DNA of 64,000 bases. It comes from Beroe ovata (lineage: Eukaryota > Ctenophora > Nuda > Beroida > Beroidae). Numbering within the stretch: the first letter of the stretch is position 1; each line of letters begins with the position of its first letter. The stretch is from contig CAMPET010000044.1 in assembly GCA_946803715.1 (NCBI GenBank), positions 304,169 through 368,168 on the forward strand, in the 5' to 3' direction. The position numbers and the translations under genes were made by a program. The notes beneath the pieces are model-generated. The model was given only the letters and a program-made list of their open reading frames with translations. It was not told the origin of the DNA and searched no databases. This document shows, in pieces, positions 19,437 through 31,903 of the stretch.

Positions 19437-20599
19437 GGGGGGTTGGAGGAAGGGAAGATTAGGAATTTTCGTGCGGGATTATTTTTCTCATCGAGATACT
19501 GGGTGTGTTTGTTATGTATTTTTCCAATGGGTGTACATTTTACATTGTGTACACTCGTGTATAGTTGTACATTGTTCAATGTACATAGTGACAATGTTGG
19601 CAGGTACATTGTTCATTGTATAAATATACCATCTGCCTGTTTTCAGATATGTTTTTGACAAGGCATTTCATTGATTTATGATATTTCGTTTTATAATGTG
19701 TGCAACTTTTGTAGACTAGTGTAAATCAATATGAAAAGCTGTGCTTTAGTAATAACTCCTTTTAAATATAGAGCATTGTATGCTGTCTGTGGACAAGATT
19801 TTCGCTTTTTTTTAGTTTGTGTCACCGCTTTTGGGGCTGTTTTGCAGTGCTAACGAACATTCGCAGTTGTAGATGGTCATATTTCATAATTTCAAAGTTT
19901 TCTGTTCAAATATCGTGTATTATACTGTCCCATATGGATGTTTAATAAATCCAGGCAATTTTTGCCCAATATGGCTTGATTGATTTGAAGTTACACGCAT
20001 ACCTATGGAGCTGTAAGCGTATTCCTGTATTTAGGAATTGCTAGACACTGATGCATATTGATTGTCCGAGAAGAGTTTTATTCACTTTTTTCAGGAAAAT
20101 TGAATAAATGTTTGACCTCCCTTGAATGATTATGATTAATTTCTTTTATTGAAATCTTAGACCTTGACTTACAGATAACGTTATGAGATATTTCATATTT
20201 ATTACAATGCAAGGTATTCTCCAATCAAAATTTGATGATCGGGAGTTTTTGATAAGAACTATATTATGCTGGACATTGTATGTGATTATACTATTGTTAA
20301 GGAAAACATTGACATCTCATTTATATCAAAATATTTCCTTGTGTTTCATTGATCTCTCTTGTGCCGTCTCTATTCATTAAGTATCTACAGTAGAATACTC
20401 CATGTTAACATTCATATATGCTTCCATAGCAACAGTGCATAATTGATTGCGACTTTGCATGCTTTGAGTACAGCTTTCCATAGAGATTCATAATGTCAGT
20501 CGACCAGTTTTCATGTCTTTATCAATTATTACAGTACAAGTACAACATTCCCAAAACATCCTGACCCTCTCATTTCCCCCAGGTCCATGTCAGTGTAGT
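19437..20599 (+). other. CC2D2A 3' region and CFAP45 leader
   Basis: This is AT-rich sequence without exons. AATAAA-type signals at 19944 and 20103 could end the CC2D2A transcript. Around 19530-19620 there are repeated gtacattgt motifs. A pyrimidine tract and AG (20581-20582) lie 17 bp before the CFAP45 ATG, and a three-codon upstream frame (ATG at 20586) ends immediately before that start. Confidence 0.5.
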
Positions 20600-22463
20600 A
20601 TGTCTTTAGCATCCAGAGAATCTGTCCGATCAGGGAACAATGTGAAAACATCCCGATACCGAACTGTCAGTCGGTACAGTGGAGTGGATGAGACCCTATT
20701 CGGATCCCCAAAGAGAGGTGCAGTGAGGAGTGCCCCAACAGCTGCCGAGCAATCCTCCAAGAAGGAGGAAGTGTCTGTCATCACCAAGGATTTGATCAGG
20801 AAGATCAAAGTTCCTGCTAAGGATCCCTCTGAGTTGAGCATTGTGTTGAGGAGTGAAGAGTATGCTCGGATCAAAGCAGCATCCAAAGTGCTGAGCCCTG
20901 CTGAGAGGGCTGAGCGAGCCCGCGCCCTCAAAGCCCAGAAGGAGGCAGCGCAGAAGGATTCGCAAGACAGGAAGAATCACATGTCAGAAATGGAAGCCCA
21001 GAGAATAAAGAGGGAAAAACCATCTGATTTGGAACAGGAGGGTAAAGATAAGAGCAAGGTTCTCCTTGCTAAAGCAGAGGAGCAGTTAAATGAGCAGGAA
21101 GATGAGATCAAGAAGCTGAATGAGATTATCCTGAACGCCAAGTGTCACGCTATCAGGGATGCTCAGTTGAAGGAGAAGGACGAGATTAAGGGGGAGTTGG
21201 CTGAGGAGAACAAGAGACTTGACGAGATGATGGAGATCGAGAGACTGAGAGCTCTCCAGCAGTACGAGGATCGGGAGGTAGATCGACAGTACAAGAGGAT
21301 TGAGGGAGCTAATATTATCAAGAAGCAGATCAATGATAATGAGCAGAGGAGGATTCTGGAGGACGAGAAGAGGGAACAGGAGAAACTGGCCATGTTACGG
21401 TATCTGGAGAAGTTGCAGAATGAGGATATCACTCAGCTGGAGACGAAGAAGCTGAACCAGCAGCAGATCATGGCAGATGTGGCGAAGGCTAACGAGGAAA
21501 TCCAGAGACAGAAGGAGGAACGACTCCGTCAGGAGAAATTCCAGGAGATGAAGGTTATGGAGTATCTGAAGGAGAAAGAGGCCAGGGAGATTGCATATCA
21601 GACAGAGTTGGAGAAGCAGAAGTTGGAAAAGGAGAAGGAGATCGCGAGAATGAGAGCGTTGCAGGAGAGAGCCAAGGATCAGCAAGCTGAGAAGGATGCT
21701 CTCCGAGCTAAGCGAATCCAAGAGGAGGTCAGTACTGCTCAACGACTCGCGTATGAATTTGTCATGTGTCATGTGTCATGTCAGTTGTCATATTTGTCAT
21801 CATTTCCATCTCCATTGTGGTTCCAATGGCCATAACCCCCGAATTTATTAGGTTGAGCGGGATCAGAGGAAGAAAGATAAGGAGGCTGCTCTGAAGAAAG
21901 CTGAAACCGAGGCTCAACTCAGGCGGGCTCGAGAACACCAGGTACGTAATGTACATTGTACAGCCAGCTGTAGTCACAGTAATGTACAATGTACATTTTG
22001 CATCATTCATCGTGGAATCATAGCTGAATTGTTTATTAAACATGTAATGAGCGGAATTTCACTTATTCCTCTATTCCCATTTCAGGTCAAGATGCAGGAG
22101 CACTTCCTTGGTATCGAGGCCCAGAGAGAAAGGCAGGAGTTCGAGCGTGTCCTTGCTGTCCAACAAGAAGGACAAATCCAGGAAGATCAGAAGAACAGGG
22201 CAGCCAGATCTCGTAAACTTGACCATGCCAAGGAAGTCAGACTTCAGATCAAAGAGAAGGAAGCAGAACTTATCAACGCCAGACGAGCGTTCTTCGAGGA
22301 GGGAATCAAGCTGGACCAGGAAGCACAGGAGAGGCGACGTCGGCTGGATGACATTAAGAAGAAGAAGTTGAGTGAGCTGCAGGGGGCGGGTGTTCCAGAC
22401 AAGTATGTGAACGAGGTTGCTCGACGAGCTATGAAGCCCCAGACTTCGCTCATTACTCATTAA
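20600..22463 (+). CDS. CFAP45: cilia- and flagella-associated protein 45 (CCDC19), three exons
   Basis: The exons are 20600-21727, 21852-21941 and 22086-22463, all in phase 0, giving 531 residues (human about 551). The N-terminus has the family motif YRTVSRYSGVDETLFG. Then comes ITKDLIRKIKVP, followed by a long continuous charged coiled coil with the conserved IILNAKCHAIRDAQ block. The end (KKLSELQGAGVPDKYVNE) matches the family terminus. CFAP45 is a filamentous microtubule inner protein in the B-tubule of axonemal doublets and binds AMP. A frame start at 20513 exists but lies before a good acceptor, so 20600 is preferred. The second intron has inverted gtacattgtac/gtacaatgtac motifs. Confidence 0.96.
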
Positions 22464-22916
22464 CGTGGACTTGGATAAGATGTGCTGATGTGGTTTGTGA
22501 TGAATAACTGAGATAGAGCATCACTCTGATCTAATTAAGGAGAATTCTAGCCCGATGGTGTTAAACTTAAAACGAGGTGATAAAGACTTTAGAGCTTCTT
22601 TGTAGAAATATAGCAATTTCCTGTACAGATTGGGTCCCATTCCTTTATTTGAAGTGTTAGGTTCTTACAGACACAATATGAACATATCAATTGTGTGTGA
22701 AAATGCGATATTTAACAAATAAATTATATCATGGTTTTATGTTTTTAAGAATATGTATCTTACCTGAGTCATTATTCTCGATTCTAGATTTTTCCCCAGA
22801 TTTTATGATCTCAGATTCTCCCCCTCACTTTTATTCTCACACTTGATATTCCGTGATTTGAGTAAGATGTTGGTATTCGATCACTAACCTTCCCAATTCT
22901 CCTCTAGTCCCAAACC
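22464..22916 (+). other. CFAP45 3' region and EFHC1 leader
   Basis: There is no exon. AATAAA near 22719 may end CFAP45. A pyrimidine-rich tract with AG at 22906-22907 lies 9 bp before the EFHC1 ATG. Confidence 0.5.
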
Positions 22917-25900
22917 ATGAGTGATTCTACGGCCTTACCGTTTCTCCCTGGCTACTGTTTCACTGACCCAACCAAGGTCCAATTCCACAGGTAAAGCAAT
23001 TCGGTAATCCTTGGATATTTGCCCCGATTCTACTCTCTGAAATGGGTATCTCCTGCTTTCCTGATCGCTAACCGTGCAATTTTATCCAGGGCTCAGACAA
23101 TGACCTACAAGAACGGGTTTGCTATCCCCAAGACTAACGATATTGCGGGACTGACACAGGCCGATATCGATGAGCTGGCAAACCTGCAACCTTCCCTCAC
23201 TTACGGTACAGCCAAGGCAGAGCCACCACAAGACTTCGTCCCTGCCCATGTTGCATTCGACAAGAAGGTAACTAGCTGACTATCTGGCTGACGATGGAAA
23301 TATTGTGTGAAATATGAATACTACACAGAGAATTCTCAACTTAGTTCTCTGACAGAGATCACGTTGATAAACACTGTCTTGCCCAGGTGCTGCTATTCAA
23401 CGCGTACTTCAAGCAAACACTCAACGAATCTGAGAAGGAGTACTTTAGAGTGAGGCCCGTCAAGATATACTACTATCTGGAAGATGATAGTATCAGTGTG
23501 GTGGAGCCCATTGTTGAGAACAGTGGTATTCCACAGGGGAAGCTCCTCAAGAGACAGAGACTCCCTAAGAATGACCAAGGTAAGGGGAGAAAGAGGGAGG
23601 AGTTGTTCATTCCTGATGAAGATGGTCATTGATAAAAGGAAGGGTGACAGTGATCGCACTTTTCGATAGAGTCACTGATCTTCCATAAGCCGATCTTCCA
23701 TAAGCTATATAACGTGACTGCTATTGTAGGAGAACACTGGCTGTGGAAAGACCTGAACATTGGTAACGACGTGGTCTTCTACGGCAAGACATTCCACATC
23801 TACTCTTGTAACAACTACACCAAGGAGTTCATGGCGAGTGAGGGTATCATCCTCAACCCTGAGGAGGCGTGTCCCCCAGACCCGTACAGTCTGTCCAGGA
23901 AGGAGCCACAACATTCCTATGTTACTCCACCCACTTTCGATAAACTCAAGCAGTTCATTGATCTTGATAGACAGGTCAGAATGCTATGAAATCGTGATTT
24001 CCGATGATGAAATTCTTTGGTTACATGGAGTTAAAGATAGTTATTTTACCATCACTTTTATTGAAAATCACACTCAATTTGGGCAAGAACTCAATCTCTG
24101 TCCCCAGGTATTGAGATTCTACGCTGTGTGGGATGACAGACACAACATGTTTGGAGTTATGAGACCTTACACTGTCCACTACTACCGTGTGGACGATACT
24201 ATCGAGGTTAGAGAGCAGCGACAGCCGAATGACGGACATGACCCATTCCCCGTTCTTATTGGTAGAAAGAAGATTCCCAAGTGCAGGAAGAGCATCCCAA
24301 GTGAGTAGATTCACCAATTTTCGAGGTTTCAGTAACTCGATTTTGCTTTAAAAAATCGATTAAAATTCATCAGTTGTCTGTGCTATGGCTATTGGCTATT
24401 CCTAAACCTCAATTCTGGGACATGGTTGAGCGAAACCGTTGTAACAAGATGAAACGCTATACTAAGTATCATATCATATGAAATTTACTAACTCAATAAC
24501 TAGGCTATAAGATGCTGGCTACTGTAACTCTATACCAAAGCGCAAGCCTACCTCAAATGTCAAACCACTTAGGGTCTAAATATAGGTCGTTGCTATGCCA
24601 CCCCCACTAAAGCTCATTATGGTGTAAGAAGTTCGGTACAGATTTGGTGATAGGGAATGTCCATGTCTTTAGCCATGTGAAATCACTGACCTCATTTCCA
24701 GGTAACTTCCCATCTGCCGTCATGGAAATCTCTGAACACGAAATCACGGAATGGTTGTCTGACAAGGATCTCAAAGTCGGTGAGACCGTCATGATCATGG
24801 ACCGTCCATTCTTCCTGTACGACTGTGACGAAGCTACGAGGGGATACTACCAACAACGATACGGAGTCCACTTTAACTCTGTTCCCGTTGAGCTGGGCGA
24901 GGGTAAAGTTGAGGTGAAGAGAGAGATCCCCCCGTACAACGGGTTTGGCAGTCCACAGGATTCCAAACAGAACTGTCTCTCCCTCATTGCCCAACCTCCC
25001 AAGAAGGATGTCATGAAGATGCTGGAGAATGATCTCAAGATTTTACGATACGCCGCTGTTATGGTGAGGTTCCGACCTTACTTCTCCGTTTCAACAACGA
25101 TATTGATGGTTTTTCGAGAGTTTGCCCACAATATTTCAAACTTCACACTTGAATTTCCCTAGGAATCACCGCACCCAGAGGATAAGAATAGGAGATTTAT
25201 CATTTCATACAGTCTGGCCAAGGATGAAATGCAGATTTACGAGCCACACCAGAGGTAATGATCGTGAAGAAATCTTATCAAACTGTAGGTAATAATACCT
25301 ATCGATGAATCCAGAATTCCAGAATTGGAGAAGATATATCGAGCAATATTGTCCCTGTAGACATAACCGTTTACATCAAATTGAATGCTTATACAGAGTA
25401 TGTTACTGTTTGCTCGTGTGCAATCACATGAGATGATGCAAGAAATTGGAGTAATCGACATGCTAGATTCCAGAGTTACTGTGTTGTGCGAGTGAGCGCT
25501 TCACTGATACAATCAGTGATTGAATCAGTCTTATGAAATGAATGAAGTACCAGTGACTGCACCATGATTGATGATCCAAATAGTCATAAATGAATAATGA
25601 TTAATCATTGCTGCAGGAACGCAGGAATTATCGAGGGCAAGTTCCTGGAATACAGCCAAGTAAGGAAACCCGGAACCTCAGTGGACAATCCAGAGTACTA
25701 CACCCCTGGAGACTTTGCAATTGGAGCCACCATTGAGGTCTTCTCTAGGAAGTTCAAAATCGTGGGTAAGTGAACATGGTGTAGATACACTGTGCAGTAG
25801 GTAGGTATAACATCTTGGTCAAGTACAGACTCAAATCTATTCTTCCATCTAGCATGAGACTTCAGTCTACGGCCTGTGAAGTGTGAACTAGTGATCACTT

Positions 25901-26206
25901 AAGTAGATTCGCGTGTGACATATCGCTAGTTTTTGTGACGTTATTTAGATACAAAGCACATGTTTTCACAACAACGTTTGCGCCGCGCAACAAAATTGCG
26001 CGCATCTCCATAGTAACTACTACGATGGAGGAGAATCAAAACATGCATATTTGCGGCTGTTTTTGATAGTTGAAGCCAGCTGCTTACACTACATATTTTC
26101 AGATTGTGACCTATACGTATTGAAGTACTTGGAGACCAATGCCTCTAAATTCCCTGCAGCAACCATCGAATCTATCAAAGCTGCCCATGCCGATAAATTG
26201 TGGTAA
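22917..26206 (+). CDS. EFHC1: EF-hand domain-containing protein 1-like (three DM10 domains, no EF-hand)
   Basis: Nine exons can be joined with consistent phases: 22917-22990, 23090-23267, 23387-23579, 23730-23974, 24108-24300, 24702-25063, 25163-25254, 25617-25765 and 26103-26206, giving 529 residues. The N-terminus LPFLPGYCF and [10 protein letters not shown] are EFHC1 signatures. Three DM10 domains follow: first [20 protein letters not shown], second [10 protein letters not shown], third LRYAAVM into [15 protein letters not shown]. The protein ends at TAA shortly after the third DM10, so the EF-hand of human EFHC1 (640 residues) is absent, unless the GTAAG overlapping the stop is used as a donor to an exon I could not find. 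EFHC1 (Rib72 in algae) is an A-tubule microtubule inner protein of motile cilia. Human mutations are linked to juvenile myoclonic epilepsy. Confidence 0.94.
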
Positions 26207-27205
26207 GAAAAAGATAACGTATCAGTAGGGCGTATTTTCCGGACTGTCATTAACAATATGTCAATTGTAGGCCGATTAATGAATAATGCTTATACATGAA
26301 GCGATGTCCTCATATATTCTTTTCAGATTTGAGATAACGTAGACCACAAAGAACTGAAAACTGGCTTTATTCGATTGATTGATTCAAAATGAAGAATACT
26401 CAGTTCGCAAATTCCGATTGATAGACAACACAGAATCCTAGCCGATGGTGTTAAATTTTGGTATATAGTGAGACAAAAACTTTCCTCGCATATTTTGGAT
26501 TTTCAATGAGTCCTTAGGGAGTAGATGGGATGCTAACATGTTTCATCGGTCAAAGGAGATCACAGCAAACTTAGAGTTTTGTCATAATCTTATCTGTTCA
26601 AATAAGTCATCTCTTTGTAATTTATTATTTCCAGTAACACGGTTTCCGATCAGGGACATTCTTTTATTTGTAAAGTATTCAATAATATACTATGTACAAA
26701 GATGTTTATTATTAGTTGTTTTAAAAGTTGGCCATTTCAATTTTTATCATCATTTAGCCAGCCATTTTGGAAACAAGTTCGATAGTTTGGTGCGGGCTAT
26801 AGGACTATTTCTGCTGAGGGTTTTAGAGGTGTGACTGTCGGACTATGCTGGTGGCCTGGACATTATTGGGAACCAATCGAAAGACATGATTTCAGAGTTA
26901 AGAATGTAGTTGTCAAACATGATAATTGCAAAGTATAACTTGAATAAATATGATAGTTTAACCTCTTAAAACACCATGGATACATATCATAAATCTGATC
27001 ATCGAGTAAAAATTCAGCTTATAAATAAACATGCATGGAACATGCACTGAGAATAAGGAGTCAGAGCTATAAACTGGGAATTGAACTTTCTGCTCGGCCT
27101 TCAGCCCTTTGAACACACATTTCAATATGAAAATGTCGATAATTTCAAACCCCCAGAATCGATATAAATGAATAAAACCTAACTCTAAAACAGTGTTTTC
27201 ATGTG
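26207..27205. other. no gene seen; convergent 3' regions
   Basis: This lies between the ends of EFHC1 (+) and the minus-strand gene stopping at 27206. It is AT-rich with AATAAA signals near 26943 and 27170. The open frame at 26538-26834 has no homology. Confidence 0.55.
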
Positions 27206-30200
27206 TTATGATTTCGGTCTTTTTCGGGTGAAATCACGAACGTTCTCGTACATATGAGTGTCTGTGTCTGTGTCTGTGTGCGCACGTAGTGGTGTACTGG
27301 TCATTCTGGGCTGTTTCCGGTGAGATTTCTGTTTCATCCCCGGGGTTGTGTTACTGCAGTACAACCCAGAACCGGGCGTCGCCCCCATAACTGGAGTCTC
27401 CGTCTGATGATCGTCGTCCGGTAACACATACTCCGAGTGGGTCGTGTGATTCCCGCTCTTGTTTCTCGGGTTGTAGAAGAAGTCCTCCTTAGAATATCGG
27501 AGTTTCCTCTCTGGTTCCGGGCTCATGGAGTCGGGTGGTGACTCGGCGATCGGGGGAAGGGTGTTTCCCAGAACATCCCGATATGGAGGTGCTATGACCA
27601 CGGGGTTTTCACCGGTCATATCGCGAGAACCGTGGTGAGATGGTGAGGAATAGTTCGATGGGGATAGTCCATAGGATGACGATGATCGGGATGAGGATTG
27701 CAGGGAATCGTACAAGCTATCCTCCTCAATTTCCTCTCCCTCTTCGTCTGAGTTACTTCCTCCGCTGCACAGAAAATCGGATAACCGCCGGAATCTGGAC
27801 TTTTTCGTCCGTTTCCGGAGAACTCTATCGTAGCGTGATATCAACGACAAGTCGTCCGAGGTCAGGGATTTGCTCGGTGACGTCAGCATTTTCTCTGATG
27901 ACGTCAAATATTGACTAGCACTCTCGTATATGTCGGATATCCCAGAATCAGTTGACCAATCGACTGTTTCGTGCCAATTTTCGTCAATTCGAGCGTACGT
28001 TGGGTCATTATTTTGTCTGCCTGGAGTTGGCATGAAAAGCGTTGATTTGTCCTTAAACACAACATACTTGGACTGCTCTGTTTCATCTTCACTCGAGGAT
28101 TGGGAGGAAGATGACGAAGAAGATGATGCTGAGGGAGTGGGAGGGTGTGGCGGTTTACGGTGACCCCGTGTTGACCTCGAGTGGGGTTGAGGAATCGTCT
28201 GTTTGATGGGCGTGGCAGTTGTGACTGAGAGATTCAGCTTTCCTAGCTGAGGCAGCATCGTCTCATAGTCAGATTCTACCTGAAAATGTAAGATTTAGTG
28301 TGGGTTTCTTCAGAAATAGGAAATTCTAATTTAGCAATTTTAACACCGCATCAGATTGATCTGATTCAGATTCAATAAATGCGCTTCACCCTACCTTGGA
28401 ATTAGTCGAGTAATTAGCCGAATTTTTCCAGATTCTCTTGGCGACAGTTCGTCTAGGAGAGGGGTCAACAGGGTACTCCTCTCTCTTGAGGGGCGAGAAA
28501 CTCTTTGCCATTCCCATTGTGTCGAAAACATCAATGAGGTTACTCCTACATTCATATGCGTCAACCCGATTCTCTACGTTCACTCCTATAAGTTGGAAGA
28601 AAAAGACGGGTGAGTACTGGGTTCTAAAATTGATCAGTTATGGGTGTGGTCAGTAGTGTAAGTAAGAAGAGTGGTGTGATCTTGAAAATTTATATCGATA
28701 TCAGAGATATCACAGCCAAACCCAAATCAATGATCAAGGACACGTTTAAACAAGAAACCAAGGAATTCATAAAAACGTCAAAACACAAAAACAAATATAA
28801 CAATAAACATTGAATATAATGTTTCTATTACTATATTAAACTGAAACATGAAATATCCAACAGGAACATAAAAAGCCTGGACTCCAAGCCAACCAGTCAA
28901 AGTTGCATGCACAATAGAATTTTAATTTTAACAGAGAATATGATAGATAATCATAATGGAGCATTATGTGTCTGTTGTCTGTTGTGGACAAATAGAGACT
29001 GTGTATGTTAAAAGGGTGAATTTTGGATACACACATGTCTGTTTTGGGAAATTGAAACCATATTTTAGTGAGGCATGAGGGGTGAGAGAGGGCGAAGGGG
29101 GCTTCGGTGTGGTCATGAAATTGACACCATCACACAGGACACATGCATATGTGATTTGGCAGGTTTCCTTACACCCTCACATTGTCATTGCTTCTCCTGA
29201 TACAGTGCCGTACTGTGAATGTAGAGGTGACATTATAGGGTCAGGAGTGACCGGGTGTGTGATAAAAGGTGTGATTGTGTGATGAAATGTGTGATATCAT
29301 AGCTATAGCTGAGGAAAGGCGGGAAACGTATTGAGTCACCATGAGTATCAGCTAACAAAATAATGTGTGCCCGGCACAAACCAGATAGTTTCGAGGGAAA
29401 TCGAATTTGATGTCAATTGAGAGTGATCAACTGGGAGAAAAGCGACTTCGGTTCCACAGTAACAAAAAGAAAAGTTCTAGAATGGATTGTACTCTAACAA
29501 ATTGACTACAGAAAAGCCTGAAACAAAGCCTTCAACCCAACCTAGGAGTATGAAAGCAATATGGTTTCCCTTGCTGAATGTAGTGCAGAAAGGATGAGAT
29601 CATGTAAATCAATACGGGGTGCAGGGGCAAAGCGGTGAAATTGGGGGTTCGTTGACTGCTGCAGCAGAGCGTATTGGTTCGTCCCTCAGTAATTACTTAA
29701 TTGGATAATTGGATGGGAAGCGATAGAGTTACAATAGCTATATTCAATATGCACTATGTCAATGTGGGGTTGTGTCATTGTTGAGTGGTTATATGCAATT
29801 GCAATATCAATGATGCATGGTTTTAGTGATTTGGGGGAAATCAAATAGGAAAATTTGACGCTGCGAAATCATTCACGGTTCCTAATTCCTGCCCCTAAGA
29901 TCAAAGAAACTGAACTGAGACGACCGATTGTTTCTGCAGGTCATCATAATGAGGCGGTATACAGTACGCATCGTGTCTGGTATAGAAACAATGAGACAGA
30001 TTGGATTAGTGAGGGTTCCATAGTTCTTAATGAGCTGTCAAGGACGTGTAATGAGTTTAACACAATGAGGAAGCTTATTATATGGTAATCATAAGATGCC
30101 TGAGGGTGCGGAAGAGTGAAAAGCATGGGCATGTTCTGGCCCTCTTTCTTGTACCTTCTAAATCTAATGTAGCATGCTGAGTGGGTGAGGATTATAATTG

Positions 30201-30582
30201 ACAATGTGACGCTCATGATGAATGGTAACTGCATCATATTCAAACTAAAATGGTAACGCCGAAATACGCGTAATTCCCAAATAACATGCATTGAAATTGA
30301 AGATATTAGGGAAGCAGAGATGAAAGAAAATGAAGAAAGGCGAAAACAAAAGTTCAGATTAAACTTCTTCGGGGAAATGCCCAAAATGACAAAGAACAGA
30401 TACACCCAACATTGATGGATTGAGCACGCAAACACAGATAACGAGATGAGAACACCTTTTATCTTAGTGGGGGGTACTTGAGGTGGTGAAGGCAGATCAA
30501 TGAGGTTGTACACGAAGTTAGAACTGTTGTCACCAGTCCCTGCGCGTCTCACGTCATCAACTGTCATACTATGATCAGCCAT
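27206..30582 (-). CDS. unrecognised serine-rich cytoplasmic-type protein, three exons
   Basis: The exons are 30582-30456, 28585-28395 and 28279-27206. The donors and acceptors are good and the phases match, giving about 463 residues. An in-frame ATG at 30648 would add 22 mostly hydrophobic residues (MIALHVFVVVLTC) that could be a signal or anchor. I recognise no domain. Exon 2 contains VFDTMGMAKSFSPLKREEY. The large last exon has a long serine run, many SP/TP sites, basic RKRTKKSRFRRL, acidic DEEGEEIEED, a DTDTDTD repeat and a terminal MYENVRDF tyrosine motif. This looks like a largely disordered, phosphorylated scaffold. A dense CACGTG island lies just upstream of its start. The first intron is about 1.9 kb and shows no other gene. 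Confidence 0.7.
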
Positions 30583-30696
30583 GGTATTGTGGAATATAAC
30601 TGAGTTGGGACAGGTCAGTACCACTACAAAAACGTGGAGAGCTATCATAGAGGGTTTGACGTGAGTATCAACCCCATGGGTTGGAATTCAAGGGGT

Positions 30697-31269
30697 CACG
30701 TGAACATGCACTCTGCACGTGAAGTCATTGGAGTCATAGATGAAGATGGTGATCATGTCACGTGTCAATTCACGTGACAAATTTGTCACATCATGTGAAT
30801 TGTATGCTGTTAGTAGAGTTACACTTGGTGCCTGAACCATACATGACATGCTCGATTTCTGATAAGAATAAATTGCCACATACTCACTCTCACGGCTTCA
30901 AGTATACACTATACACATCACGGATTTTACCAATACCAGCGAAACACGTGCAGTACCGCGAGTAAACAGTAAACACGTGGTATGTATCTCGTTAAACTCA
31001 TGGGCAATCGGGTAATGGTATACTATAGGGGACAGGGGTGGAGTCTCTCCGGTCTCCACGGGATCAGAGGAGCAAATAACAGGAGTGCTGCAATAGTCAC
31101 GTGATACACGATAGTCACGTGATAAACGAGTACTCTTCACGTGCGCTGAGTATTGCTGCGCGCATCCGCCCGTGAGATAACTACTGACTGAGGTGCTACC
31201 ACGTGCGCATCCTGATCTATAATGCCAAATCTCAGTGATACCCCCTCGAAAAATTGTGAACAACACGTG
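30697..31269. promoter_or_regulatory. island of 11 CACGTG E-boxes
   Basis: CACGTG occurs starting at 30697, 30716, 30759, 30771, 30945, 30974, 31098, 31116, 31138, 31200 and 31264. In random sequence of this length fewer than one is expected. Several sit in a TCACGTGA context. The island is directly upstream of the minus-strand gene starting at 30582-30648, and bHLH-zip factors such as USF, MITF/TFE or MYC/MAX are the known class of binders. Promoter function is inferred. Confidence 0.65.
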
Positions 31270-31903
31270 GAACCATGAGTAGGTGTGGACACCACGCCAA
31301 TTATTGTAATCAATTAGAGTTTGATTCGGACACTAGCAAATCAACTTTCAGATTCAAGGTCAAAGGTGAACTAACTCACCCAAAACGCAAGTCCAGAAAG
31401 GTTATGGGCGTGGCACAAAGTGTGACTCATGAGTCGTGGAGAGTGGCTCCTACCCACTCCTCAGGGTAACCAATTACCACCAGAGCAGCCAATCACGAGG
31501 CTCAGTTACTCACATCTCTCGAGTACTCAGTGACAGATTCTATACAACAACGGATCACAATTTCCCATTCTTGGCAAAGAAGCACAGCTTTACATGTGCT
31601 ATCACCACGACGTATGGTCTATGCTATATACGAGATTATAGACGTGTGGGAAAATGTTTCCCGGAATTCTGAGGACTCGGATGGATAGGTTTAGATACGG
31701 ATGGATATGTCCAAAAATGGATCAGGGGTTCAACTTCAACTCTTTTTCCTACTCCACTTCTAAGAATAAGATGCTACAATTCTCACCGACTCAGCAACAG
31801 CAACCAACATCGATGGAAATCCGATGAGAAAACTTGGGAAAAACTATCTCTCAGTGAATGTATCAATTCTCTTTCAACGTGAAAAGAAGTGAATGAGATA
31901 AGA
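31270..31903. other. no gene seen
   Basis: Short frames at 31275-31469 and 31436-31672 have no homology or splice support. Confidence 0.5.

Noticed and set aside
21163-21772. Antisense leucine/serine-rich frames opposite CFAP45
   Set aside because: Shadow of the coiled-coil codons on the other strand.
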